Below are positions 26,005 to 33,529 of a stretch of 64,000 nt of DNA, in pieces (position 1 is the stretch's first letter; each line of letters opens with the position of its first letter). Position numbers and translations under genes: made by a program. A model generated the notes under the pieces. The model had not been told where the DNA came from. It worked only from the letters and a program-made list of their open reading frames with translations, and did no database searches. The stretch is taken from NCBI RefSeq assembly GCF_002982115.1, contig NZ_CP019980.1, positions 2,984,001 through 3,048,000 on the forward strand, given 5' to 3'. The DNA comes from Lysinibacillus sphaericus. Lineage in GTDB: Bacteria; Bacillota; Bacilli; Bacillales_A; Planococcaceae.

Positions 26005-26175
26005 TCATTTGTCTTTTTCCACTGCCAATAGCCTTTTAAAGTTGTAACACTCTTGTGAGATGTCATCTAAAAGCAATCGCGTATAAATAACTATACATTG
26101 CTCATTCTTTAGTACTTTATGGTCTCCATCTTCCACAATCGTGCGTTTTTTGTGAGAAGCTATGAAAGTGTTCAT
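26005..26175 (-). CDS. Possible 56-residue small protein
   Basis: The minus strand holds an uninterrupted frame from ATG 26175 (MNTFIASHKKRTIVEDGDHKV) to a TGA at 26005, with a plausible soluble composition (NEQCIVIYTRLLLDDISQECYNFKRLL). No ribosome site is evident upstream and no family is recognised. It may be a degraded gene. Included because it is the only open frame in this 380-base gap. Confidence 0.3.
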   Translation of the reverse strand: MNTFIASHKKRTIVEDGDHKVLKNEQCIVIYTRLLLDDISQECYNFKRLLAVEKDK

Positions 26176-26257
26176 CTTGTTAAAGATTATATTGTTGAGG
26201 AACGCTCATTTTTTTATAATTCATTCATAGCAAAAAAACATGTTAGGGGGCATTGTT

Positions 26258-26545
26258 ATGGAAATACATTGGGTAAATGGACAATATAGAGAAGATAATA
26301 GAATTTTTGATTCTCCGTTTGAAGTATATGAATGGACGGACTCTTTGTATCAAGATTTTTCAAATCACTTTTTGAGAGAAGAAAATGTCGGTTATGCCAG
26401 TCCTGATGTAAAGGTTATTGATTGTTTAACTGAACTAATACCACAATGGGCGGGATACATTAATGTGGTTGTTATATTACATAGAGATGTGATAGAGGTA
26501 GATGGTAAATATGTGTATAGGGTTTGGACGTCATATAGTAGATAA
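26258..26545 (+). CDS. Hypothetical 95-residue protein
   Basis: ATG 26258 (MEIHWVNGQYREDNRIFDSPFEVYEWTD) is preceded by TAGGGGGC; the upstream in-frame ATG at 26240 precedes that site and is rejected. The protein is acidic-aromatic with Trp-rich segments (IPQWAGYINVVVILHRDV, YVYRVWTSYSR). No signal or membrane helix. No family is recognised. It is monocistronic and followed by a good terminator at 26562-26588. Confidence 0.6.
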   Translation: MEIHWVNGQYREDNRIFDSPFEVYEWTDSLYQDFSNHFLREENVGYASPDVKVIDCLTELIPQWAGYINVVVILHRDVIEVDGKYVYRVWTSYSR

Positions 26546-26561
26546 AGTTAATCAACAATTG

Positions 26562-26588
26562 GGCGCATTTCTTTAATAAGGAATGCGC
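26562..26588 (+). terminator. Terminator after the 95-residue protein
   Basis: GGCGCATTTCTT and AAGGAATGCGCC arms (about 26562-26588) with a 4-base loop, then TTCCTCTTTT. A related but weaker hairpin (GCGCATTTCTTTA/TAAAGAGATGCG) lies at 23917-23942. Confidence 0.7.
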
Positions 26589-26672
26589 CTTCCTCTTTTA
26601 AAGAGCCATTTTGTTGATTAACATGCTTTTGTGAAAGGTTTCAAACGGAAAAGATGCGCTTATTATGTATCA

Positions 26673-27233
26673 TTAATATGTTCTTACGGAGACCGGTGTA
26701 AATTCTTTTATATATTGTTCCATTTTTGTAATGGAATCCGTAAATAACATCGCTTTTTGGTCAGCCATTGTTAAAAATCCACTTGTTACCATACCATTGT
26801 AAAAATCCTTTAACTTATCGTAATAACCTGCTACGTTGAACAGGATACATGGATTTTTGTGTTGCCCAATTCTTGCCCATGAAATAACTTCTGATATTTC
26901 TTCTAATGTCCCTGGTCCACCTGGTAATGCAATATAGCAGTCTCCTAATTCAATCATTTTATTTTTTCTTTCAGACATTGAATTTACAATTTCTAAACGA
27001 GTTAAATTTGGATGACTTAGCTCTCGGTCTACTAAAAATGTCGGAATAATTCCGATTACTTCACCATTATGGTATAAAACTTCATCAGCAATGACGCCCA
27101 TTAATCCTGCTTTTCCCCCACCATACACTAGCGTATGACCATGATCGGCAATCCACTTACCTAACGCTTTTGCTGCTTCAATATAATCTTCATTGTTTCC
27201 TAAACTCGCGCCACAATAAACTGCAATATTCAA
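26673..27233 (-). CDS. LOG-family nucleotide 5'-monophosphate phosphoribohydrolase
   Basis: 186 residues from TTG 27233 (MNIAVYCGASLGNNEDYIEAA); AAGGAGGCG lies 6 bases upstream and is internal to the longer frame starting at ATG 27251, so TTG is preferred. The LOG/lysine-decarboxylase-like signature PGGPGTLEEISEV is present (normal form PGGxGTxxE), plus VYGGGKAGLMGVIADE and MSERKNKMIE. Family members hydrolyse nucleoside monophosphates (cytokinin ribotides in plants, AMP and similar in bacteria) to free base and ribose 5-phosphate. Cytosolic, usually dimeric. Divergent from the MazG-like gene with a 60-base intergenic region. Confidence 0.88.
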   Translation of the reverse strand: MNIAVYCGASLGNNEDYIEAAKALGKWIADHGHTLVYGGGKAGLMGVIADEVLYHNGEVIGIIPTFLVDRELSHPNLTRLEIVNSMSERKNKMIELGDCYIALPGGPGTLEEISEVISWARIGQHKNPCILFNVAGYYDKLKDFYNGMVTSGFLTMADQKAMLFTDSITKMEQYIKEFTPVSVRTY

Positions 27234-27291
27234 ATTTAACGCCTCCTTCATGCTATTATTATCATTATAGAAAAATAAGGAGTAGATTGCA

Positions 27292-27606
27292 TTGAATATT
27301 GTAGAATATCAAAAATGGATTACAGAATTTTATAAAAAACGAGGTTGGTATGACTTAAATCCATTTATTCGTGTGAATTTTTTAACAGAAGAAGTAGGTG
27401 AAGTATCAAAAGCCATTCGTACACTTGAGATTGGTCGCGACCGTCCAGATGAAATTACACAATCTAAAGAACAACAAATCGAAAACTTGAAAGAAGAACT
27501 GGGTGATGTATTGGATAATTTATTTATTTTAGCAGACAAATACGAAATTGATTTGACAGAAATTATGGAAAGTCATAAAGATAAATTAACGAAACGCTAT
27601 CAATAA
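27292..27606 (+). CDS. MazG-like nucleotide pyrophosphohydrolase
   Basis: 104 residues from TTG 27292, preceded by AAGGAG about 10 bases upstream. The MazG fold signature is visible: NFLTEEVGEVSKAIR (EExxE-type first metal motif) and ENLKEELGDVLDNLFILADKY (second metal motif ExxD). Such proteins hydrolyse (d)NTPs to monophosphates and limit damaged or regulatory nucleotides. Divergent location next to a LOG-family NMP hydrolase suggests joint nucleotide clean-up; this is inference. Confidence 0.88.
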   Translation: MNIVEYQKWITEFYKKRGWYDLNPFIRVNFLTEEVGEVSKAIRTLEIGRDRPDEITQSKEQQIENLKEELGDVLDNLFILADKYEIDLTEIMESHKDKLTKRYQ

Positions 27607-27810
27607 TACATATAGAAAGCGTCCCAAACACTGCTTGAAAAAAATGCGGATTATCAACGTTAAAAATAGGCAAATTCTTATTCACTAATGATGAGATTGA
27701 AAGGCTTCAAATGCGCAATGCTTTTATCATTTAAATAGGGGGATTGTTAAAAAATTTACTCTGTTGGTTCCTTTTTTGGGTCGTCCAAAGTCTCCTTTTC
27801 CGCTTACTAA

Positions 27811-27852
27811 ATAGCATAGAGACCACCATTAATAGAGTGGTCTCTATGCTAT
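27811..27852 (-). terminator. Hairpin at the end of the hydrogenase operon
   Basis: Perfect 16-bp arms, ATAGCATAGAGACCAC (27811-27826) and its complement at 27837-27852, with a 10-base loop. The stop codon of the maturation-protease gene (27844-27846) is inside the right arm. The T-tract on the minus strand is weak (TTTAGTAAG), so termination may rely on stem strength or the stem may protect the 3' end. Confidence 0.65.
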
Positions 27853-28299
27853 GTTGATTAACTGTTGAATCACTTCTTTTACATTTTTTTCGATTTCATT
27901 TCTTTTATTTTCTATGACTTTGCTTAATCCAAAATTAAATGATATTTTATATGGCTCAATTCCAATTAGATAACCTTTAATTTGATTTCTCAATTGATAC
28001 AATACTTGGAATAAATGAAGATTATGAACTGAAAAGTCGAATGAACGAGATACAACAAGATAATCTAATGAATGAATTGTTATCTCTCCTGGTTGCCCAC
28101 CTGTAATGGTACAATCTATTATAATAACAAACGTTGCATTTTCGATTTGTTGAATACAATAGTCGATGTCTGACTCTCCGATAATATACTGGATATTTTG
28201 TGCACTTGCATCTCGCATCATTTCTTCTACTAAATAAATGCCAATCCCATCATCCATCATTAACCGATTTCCAATACCAAGTACGATAACTTTTTCCAT
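27844..28299 (-). CDS. [NiFe]-hydrogenase maturation endopeptidase
   Basis: 151 residues from ATG 28299 (MEKVIVLGIGNRLMMDDGIGIYLVEEM), which overlaps the large-subunit stop by one base (TAATG). The HyaD/HybD/HupD landmarks are GIGNRLMMDDGIG (nickel-sensing Asp in place of the usual Glu position, D-D-G-I-G) and VIIIDCTITGGQPGEI. The enzyme removes the C-terminal tail of the large subunit once nickel is inserted by HypA/HypB. The longer in-frame extension to 28365 lies inside the large-subunit gene and is rejected. Confidence 0.88.
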   Translation of the reverse strand: MEKVIVLGIGNRLMMDDGIGIYLVEEMMRDASAQNIQYIIGESDIDYCIQQIENATFVIIIDCTITGGQPGEITIHSLDYLVVSRSFDFSVHNLHLFQVLYQLRNQIKGYLIGIEPYKISFNFGLSKVIENKRNEIEKNVKEVIQQLINIA

Positions 28300-29705
28300 T
28301 AGAACACCTGTATAGTTTTCACTTTTTTTCCGGGGCTGTATACATGTGTTGCACATGACATGCACGGGTCGAAAGAACGTAGTATTCTGCCAATCTCAAC
28401 TGGTTCATCGGGATTGGCTATCGGTGTACCAATTAGCGCTTCTTCAGCTACTCCTCTATAACCATTCTCATCTCGGGTTGAAAAATCCCATGTTGATGGT
28501 GTTATAATTTGATAGAAGGAAATTTTCTGATTTTTAATCTCTAGCCAATGCCCTAATGCTCCTCTTGTAGTATCTACTAGTCCCCTACCAGATGCTGATA
28601 AAGGGAGGTCGTATTTTTGCTGCATTTCCACATCCGGTATAATTTGTTTCAGTAATATTTTCATAATTTCTGCAATTTTCTTTGTTTCTAATGCTCTGGC
28701 AATTGTACGGTCCATTGCTGAAATACGATTTATATAATTTCCACTTAAAATTAGTCTTGCTAGTGGTCCTACTTCAAAAGGAAGTCCATTATATCGTGGT
28801 GCCTTCACCCAAGAATATGCCCCTTTTTTATCCATGTCTGGTTCTAGAGCCAATTGATTTTGTTTATCAGTTTTCTCTGACAACTTGTAATAAGAATAAT
28901 CTATTTTTTCTTCTATATTATTTTCGTTAAACACTTCTAGTCCTTTATTTGATAGAACAAGTGGATTCGTATACAGTGTTCCTAACTCTTTATAATTATG
29001 AAATGAACCATAAGATAGTAAGTTACCGTACCCTCCACCTAGTTTAAAATATTCGGGGTAATAATGAGCAATATCATAAACGTCAGGAATCATTTTTTCG
29101 TCTATAAATTCTACAATTTTTTGTAATAGTGAATCAATCAATACTACCTTCTCAGATGTTGCTTTTGTTGTAATACCACCGATAAACACCCCATGATTAT
29201 GTGGTGCTTTCCCTCCTAATACCGCTAACATTTGGTGTGCTGAACGACTGATAGCGAGTGAATCTAAATAATGCTGTGCAATCCGATTATTCATTTCTTT
29301 AGCTAATCGAAAATCATGATGATCCGTTTCTAAGAGTGTATTTTGACCTAATTTAACAAAATCCGGAACAGTATATTGATAAAAATGACGAATGTGATTT
29401 TGTAAAAACTCACAGCAATGAATGATGTCTCGTAAATAGCGTCCTTGTTCCATAGGCTCAATTTTTAGTGCATCTTCTAAAGCCAGTGAGGAAGCCATAG
29501 AATGAGCCGCTGAACAAATTCCACATATTCGTTGTGTAAAGTAAACCGCATCAAAAGGACTCCTACCTACTAACATTTGTTCAAATCCTCGAAATAAGTT
29601 TCCTTTTGTTTTTGCATCCACAACTACATTGTTTTCAATCCGAACGTCAATTTCTAAAAAACCACTAATACGTGTCAAAGGATTTATGATAATTCTTTTA
29701 TTCAT
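28299..29705 (-). CDS. [NiFe]-hydrogenase large (catalytic) subunit
   Basis: 468 residues. The L1 motif RICGICSAAHS gives Cys61 and Cys64, and the L2 motif DPCMSCATH gives Cys448 and Cys451, the four ligands of the Ni-Fe site. A 14-residue tail (VYSPGKKVKTIQVF) follows His454, the expected cleavage point of the maturation endopeptidase. The RGFE glutamate near residue 42 is present. Length is shorter than membrane-bound group 1 enzymes (usually about 590) and closer to group 2-type subunits. It overlaps the small-subunit gene by 8 bases. Likely oxidises H2 in the cytosol. Confidence 0.93.
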   Translation of the reverse strand: MNKRIIINPLTRISGFLEIDVRIENNVVVDAKTKGNLFRGFEQMLVGRSPFDAVYFTQRICGICSAAHSMASSLALEDALKIEPMEQGRYLRDIIHCCEFLQNHIRHFYQYTVPDFVKLGQNTLLETDHHDFRLAKEMNNRIAQHYLDSLAISRSAHQMLAVLGGKAPHNHGVFIGGITTKATSEKVVLIDSLLQKIVEFIDEKMIPDVYDIAHYYPEYFKLGGGYGNLLSYGSFHNYKELGTLYTNPLVLSNKGLEVFNENNIEEKIDYSYYKLSEKTDKQNQLALEPDMDKKGAYSWVKAPRYNGLPFEVGPLARLILSGNYINRISAMDRTIARALETKKIAEIMKILLKQIIPDVEMQQKYDLPLSASGRGLVDTTRGALGHWLEIKNQKISFYQIITPSTWDFSTRDENGYRGVAEEALIGTPIANPDEPVEIGRILRSFDPCMSCATHVYSPGKKVKTIQVF

Positions 29706-30603
29706 CTTTTACCACTCTCGTTGTGTCAAAGCTAATAAAAGGAGCCATCGCATCTGGAAAACCAAATTGCGCACACCCAATACAAGGTGTATCATCCCCA
29801 ATTGGCCAATTTACGTGCCCGTTCCATTGCCTTGTCGGACAATCCGTTCTCGTTACTGGGCCACGACATCCAAGTTTGAATAAGCAAGTTTTATCACTTA
29901 ATTTCTCCGCAAAAATTCCCCGATCAAAAAACGGTCTTCTTGGGCAACGGTCATGAATAAGCGTACTATAAAACATCAATGGGCGGTTTAAGCTATCTGT
30001 ATCTGGCTCCCCATATAATAAAAGATGGGCTAAGGTTCCTAAAAACCAATCTGGGTGTACAGGACAACCAGGTAACATTATCATTTTTTTATTTGTTAGA
30101 ACTTTGTTTATACCTACTGATTCAGATGGGTTTGGTTTTGCTGCTGACACTCCACCATGTGTAGCACATGCACCGACTGCCAATATGTGTGATGCTTTTT
30201 CTCCTAACAACTTGATTGCTTCTAGTCCTGTTAACGGTTTTCCTTTCCAACTACCAATGATGTTGTAAAGACCATTATTTTTTAAGGCTACTGCCCCTTC
30301 AACGGCTAAAATATAATCTCCTTCTAGTGCGTTCATTAATTTTGCAATAGCTTTTTCACCCTCCGAAACCATTAACGAATTACTGTAAAGAATATTAACC
30401 ATTGATGTAAAAGCGTATTCAAAGTCTGGATTTTGCCCGTTTAACAAAGATATAATATTTCCTGAACAACCATTCAGTTCTAAATACACAAGATTCTTTT
30501 TGTTAATCAGTCCATTGTTCACATAATTTAACGCATTTGTCGTTAACCTTTTTGAAATAGCTTCATTACTTAAATCTTCCGGCGGTAAAATAAGCTTATT
30601 CAA
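29698..30603 (-). CDS. [NiFe]-hydrogenase small (FeS) subunit, no Tat signal
   Basis: 301 residues from TTG 30603 (MNKLILPPEDLSNEA), preceded by GGGGAGG; it overlaps the stop of the b5-like gene. No RRxFxK twin-arginine leader is present, so the enzyme should be cytosolic. The proximal-cluster motif reads NGCSGN: Cys46 is kept but the second Cys of CxxC is Asn49, as I recall for cyanobacterial-type group 2a HupS. Other ligands are visible: GACATHGG, PGCPVHPDW, LIHDRC, CLFKLGCRGP, TDCP and TPCIGCAQFGFPD, enough for medial and distal clusters. Subgroup assignment is tentative. Confidence 0.9.
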   Translation of the reverse strand: MNKLILPPEDLSNEAISKRLTTNALNYVNNGLINKKNLVYLELNGCSGNIISLLNGQNPDFEYAFTSMVNILYSNSLMVSEGEKAIAKLMNALEGDYILAVEGAVALKNNGLYNIIGSWKGKPLTGLEAIKLLGEKASHILAVGACATHGGVSAAKPNPSESVGINKVLTNKKMIMLPGCPVHPDWFLGTLAHLLLYGEPDTDSLNRPLMFYSTLIHDRCPRRPFFDRGIFAEKLSDKTCLFKLGCRGPVTRTDCPTRQWNGHVNWPIGDDTPCIGCAQFGFPDAMAPFISFDTTRVVKDE

Positions 30604-31132
30604 GATATAACCTCCCCACAACAGGTAGAGTTGTTAAAATAGATTGTTGTCCAGCATGACATGAAGCAAATTCTTGTGAATATTCTTTACCAGCTAGTAA
30701 ACCAAAGTGGGTCGCTGCTGCCCATGCTCGATTATTGGTGATATCATAAACAGTGCCGTTGACAGCAACATAAGCAGGATTTCCATTTTTACCATTGAAA
30801 TTTGCTAATTCTCCTATTGTAAAATTACGTCCGTTTAAATGTGGAATGGATTGATTTGGCGATTGAGGTGTAGTAGGTGGCACTTGAGTGTTTTTAGGGG
30901 TACTGTTTACAGAAATTATTTGTGAATTATCAGATATTGGCTGGTAACAATTTAAAGCTTGATTGACAAGTAATTCACCAATGAAATGGATACTAGAAGT
31001 TGTATCCCATAACCTTTGAAGAATTACAGGGGTTATTGATGATTGATTAGTTGTAGAAAGTGTATAAATATCTTGTTGTACTTGTGAAACAAGGCTGTTC
31101 AACTGCCATCGAAGCATCTCGATATTTTGCAT
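30596..31132 (-). CDS. Cytochrome-b5-like heme-binding protein of the hydrogenase operon
   Basis: 178 residues. The N-terminal about 62 residues look helical (MLRWQLNSLVSQVQQDIYTL), then a Pro/Ser/Gln linker (about 63-98), then a cytochrome b5-like heme/steroid-binding domain (about 101-176): FTIGELANFNGKNGNPAYVAVNG, TVYDITNNRAW, His142 in ATHFGLLAGKEY and His159 in ASCHAGQQS, TLPVVGRL. The two His positions fit axial heme ligands. No signal peptide or membrane helix. It lies directly before the small-subunit gene with overlap, so it is a strong candidate electron carrier for the hydrogenase. An alternative is ligand binding without heme. Confidence 0.8.
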   Translation of the reverse strand: MQNIEMLRWQLNSLVSQVQQDIYTLSTTNQSSITPVILQRLWDTTSSIHFIGELLVNQALNCYQPISDNSQIISVNSTPKNTQVPPTTPQSPNQSIPHLNGRNFTIGELANFNGKNGNPAYVAVNGTVYDITNNRAWAAATHFGLLAGKEYSQEFASCHAGQQSILTTLPVVGRLYLE

Positions 31133-31187
31133 GTTTTCCTCCTAATTAGAGAGACTCCACACATTTTATGCTTCATGTTTATTTTCA

Positions 31188-32198
31188 TTAACAAATTCTA
31201 GGTAATAGCAGGCCTGAAAGACGGAAAAGACGTCTTGTAGAACCTATAGGTGTTTTTAATAACACCTTCCCCTCTTCTTTTTGACATTCAGTAATTTGGC
31301 CAATTACTTTTGCATCTTTGCCTAGTTCGTGATTTTGTAGGATATCTAAAACACAATCTATTTGATTTTTGTCAACAATCAGCAATACTTTACCTTCATT
31401 AGCAAGATAGAGTGGGTCAAAACCTAAAATATCGCATGCTCCTTCTACCTCTTGCCGAATAGGAATTGAACGGTCTTCTATTTCAATTGTACAATGCAAT
31501 TCTTCACATAGTTCGACAAGTGCCGTTGATACACCACCACGTGTAGGATCACGCATTACACGAATCCCATCCACTTGCTCTAAAAGCTCTTGTAGTAAAT
31601 GATTTAATGAAGCACAGTCACTTTGTACATCTGTCATCAAACCCAATTCCTCGCGTGCAGATACGATAGCAATACCATGGTCTCCAACTGTTCCACTTAC
31701 AATTACCATATCGCCCACGCTTATATTTTCTGGATACAATTGATGTGTTTCTTTTATAAAACCAATTCCGGTTGTGTTAATAAATAATCCATCAACACTT
31801 CCCTTTTCTACTACTTTCGTGTCACCAGCTATAATTGACACACCTGCATTTTTGGCTTCTTCCGCCATACTTTTAACGATAAGTTTTAATTGCCTTATTG
31901 GAAATCCTTCTTCAAGAATAAAACCTGCAGTAATAGCTTGAGGTGTTGCACCACTTACTGCTAAGTCATTGACTGTTCCCGTAATAGCAAGCTTACCAAT
32001 ATCTCCACCTGGGAAAAATAAGGGTTTTACAACGTAACAATCTGTTGTAACTGCTAATTTTGAAGCGTTTAATTTAATGATTGCTGCATCAAGTTGTGTG
32101 TGCTGAAGATTACCAAAAGATTCGATAAAAACATCTTTAATTAACCGATGAGTTAACTCGCCACCTTCTCCATGTGTTAAACTAATACGCTGCACCAA
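31188..32198 (-). CDS. hypE: Hydrogenase maturation factor HypE
   Basis: 336 residues. Landmarks: SLTHGEGGELTHRLI at the N-terminus, TTDCYVVKPLFFPGGDIGKLAITGTVNDLAVSGA, VMRDPTRGGVSTALVE and the C-terminal LLLPRIC, whose last Cys is the site carbamoylated by HypF and dehydrated to the thiocyanate that supplies CN to iron. Start is TTG 32198 or GTG 32195, both near AAGGAGGG. It begins one base after the hypD stop. Confidence 0.95.
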   Translation of the reverse strand: MVQRISLTHGEGGELTHRLIKDVFIESFGNLQHTQLDAAIIKLNASKLAVTTDCYVVKPLFFPGGDIGKLAITGTVNDLAVSGATPQAITAGFILEEGFPIRQLKLIVKSMAEEAKNAGVSIIAGDTKVVEKGSVDGLFINTTGIGFIKETHQLYPENISVGDMVIVSGTVGDHGIAIVSAREELGLMTDVQSDCASLNHLLQELLEQVDGIRVMRDPTRGGVSTALVELCEELHCTIEIEDRSIPIRQEVEGACDILGFDPLYLANEGKVLLIVDKNQIDCVLDILQNHELGKDAKVIGQITECQKEEGKVLLKTPIGSTRRLFRLSGLLLPRIC

Positions 32199-32199
32199 A

Positions 32200-33306
32200 T
32201 TATCCCTCCTTCATATATTGGTAATGTGCTGCACAAGTACCTTCTGCCGAAACCATACAAGGACCAATTGGAAATAATGGTGTACACCCTTTACTAAATA
32301 GGATACATTCCTCAGGTGTTATTATCCCTTGAATAATTTCACCGCAGCGGCATTTTGTTTTTCGCGGCTCTTCAACAGACACATGAAACTTTTTCTTTGC
32401 ATCGAATATCGCATATTCAGGTTTTAAAATGAAGCCACTGTTTTGAATTACGCCTATACCGCGCCATGCTTCATCGTGGTAATCTAAATATTTTTCCATC
32501 AACTTTTTCGCGACTATATTTCCGTCATTTTTGACCATATATTTATAATCATTAATAATTTCATTTTTTCCGCTTAATAATTGCTGTAATAGTTTATAAA
32601 TCGCTCTTAACAATTCAACTGGTTCAAACCCTGTTATTACACCAGAAATACCGTACTCTTTTACTAAAAAATCAAAACTATTCTTTCCTGTCACCACAGA
32701 AACATGACCAGGTAATAAAAAACCATCTATATTAATCTCTTTGCCATTAAGTAGCGTCCTTAGTATAGGCTCCACTAATTTCGTTGTCATCCAAATAGTG
32801 TAATTTGTTAATCCCTTTTTTTCTGCCTCCTGAATAGTTGCCACAAGAATAGGTATAGTCGTTTCAAAACCAATACCTAAAAAAATGACTTCTTTTTCTG
32901 GATTCTCTTCTGCAATTTTAATACTGTCTAACGGGGAGTACACAACTCGTATATCCTTGCCTTCTGTTTTTGCCTCCATTAAAGAAAACTTTGATCCTGG
33001 GACACGCACCATATCACCAAATGTACAAAGAATGCGATTGGTATCTCGTGATAATTCTATCATGGTATCTATGGATTTTTGATCTGTTACACAAACTGGA
33101 CATCCTGGTCCTGCAATTAAACGAACATGATCTTTCAGTCTTGTTTTAATACCAGTTTTTGCAAAAGCCATTGTATGTGAACCACATACTTCCATCAGTA
33201 CAGGGATTCTACCTTTTTCTTTCTTATATTGCTCAGCAAGTTGAATGACTGCTTCCAAAGATTTTCGTAGAATAATAGGATTAGATAAATGTATCAGATG
33301 TTCCAT
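32200..33306 (-). CDS. hypD: Hydrogenase maturation factor HypD
   Basis: 368 residues. Iron-sulfur scaffold protein that, with HypC, assembles the Fe(CN)2CO unit. Motifs: LMEVCGSHTMAFAKTGI (active Cys), RLIAGPGCPVCVT, FLGIGFETT, LPGHVSVVTG and the C-terminal cluster-binding CRCGEIIQGIITPEEC and SKGCTPLFPIGPCMVS. Full length for the family. ATG 33306 lies inside the end of hypC, 10 bases after GGAGG, so the two are translationally coupled. Confidence 0.95.
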   Translation of the reverse strand: MEHLIHLSNPIILRKSLEAVIQLAEQYKKEKGRIPVLMEVCGSHTMAFAKTGIKTRLKDHVRLIAGPGCPVCVTDQKSIDTMIELSRDTNRILCTFGDMVRVPGSKFSLMEAKTEGKDIRVVYSPLDSIKIAEENPEKEVIFLGIGFETTIPILVATIQEAEKKGLTNYTIWMTTKLVEPILRTLLNGKEINIDGFLLPGHVSVVTGKNSFDFLVKEYGISGVITGFEPVELLRAIYKLLQQLLSGKNEIINDYKYMVKNDGNIVAKKLMEKYLDYHDEAWRGIGVIQNSGFILKPEYAIFDAKKKFHVSVEEPRKTKCRCGEIIQGIITPEECILFSKGCTPLFPIGPCMVSAEGTCAAHYQYMKEG

Positions 33307-33514
33307 TCATTATATTCCTCCATTCTTCCATACTCTCTTTTGCAAATTTCTCATCAACTATAGTCATGGCTTGCCCAGCATGTAACAAAACAAAATCGTT
33401 TAATTGAACTTCTGGTACAAAAACGATTCCAACAAACATCTTTGATCCCATTACATCCACTAATGCTTTCTCCGCTTTTATTTTTATTACTTTAGCAGGA
33501 ACCCCTATACACAT
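33281..33514 (-). CDS. hypC: Hydrogenase maturation chaperone HypC
   Basis: 77 residues starting MCIGVPAKVIKI; the invariant Cys2 after initiator Met, which carries the iron unit and binds the large-subunit precursor, is present. The typical HypC segments ALVDVMG and DFVLLHAGQAM follow. It is the only HypC/HybG-type chaperone in the cluster. It overlaps hypD by 26 bases. Confidence 0.93.
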   Translation of the reverse strand: MCIGVPAKVIKIKAEKALVDVMGSKMFVGIVFVPEVQLNDFVLLHAGQAMTIVDEKFAKESMEEWRNIMNGTSDTFI

Positions 33515-33529
33515 TGTTTCAAGTCTCTC

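Noticed and set aside
27811..27852. Classical intrinsic terminator with strong T-run for the hydrogenase operon.
   Set aside because: The hairpin is strong, but only TTT followed by mixed bases comes after it on the minus strand; listed as a probable terminator or 3'-stabilising stem with reduced confidence.
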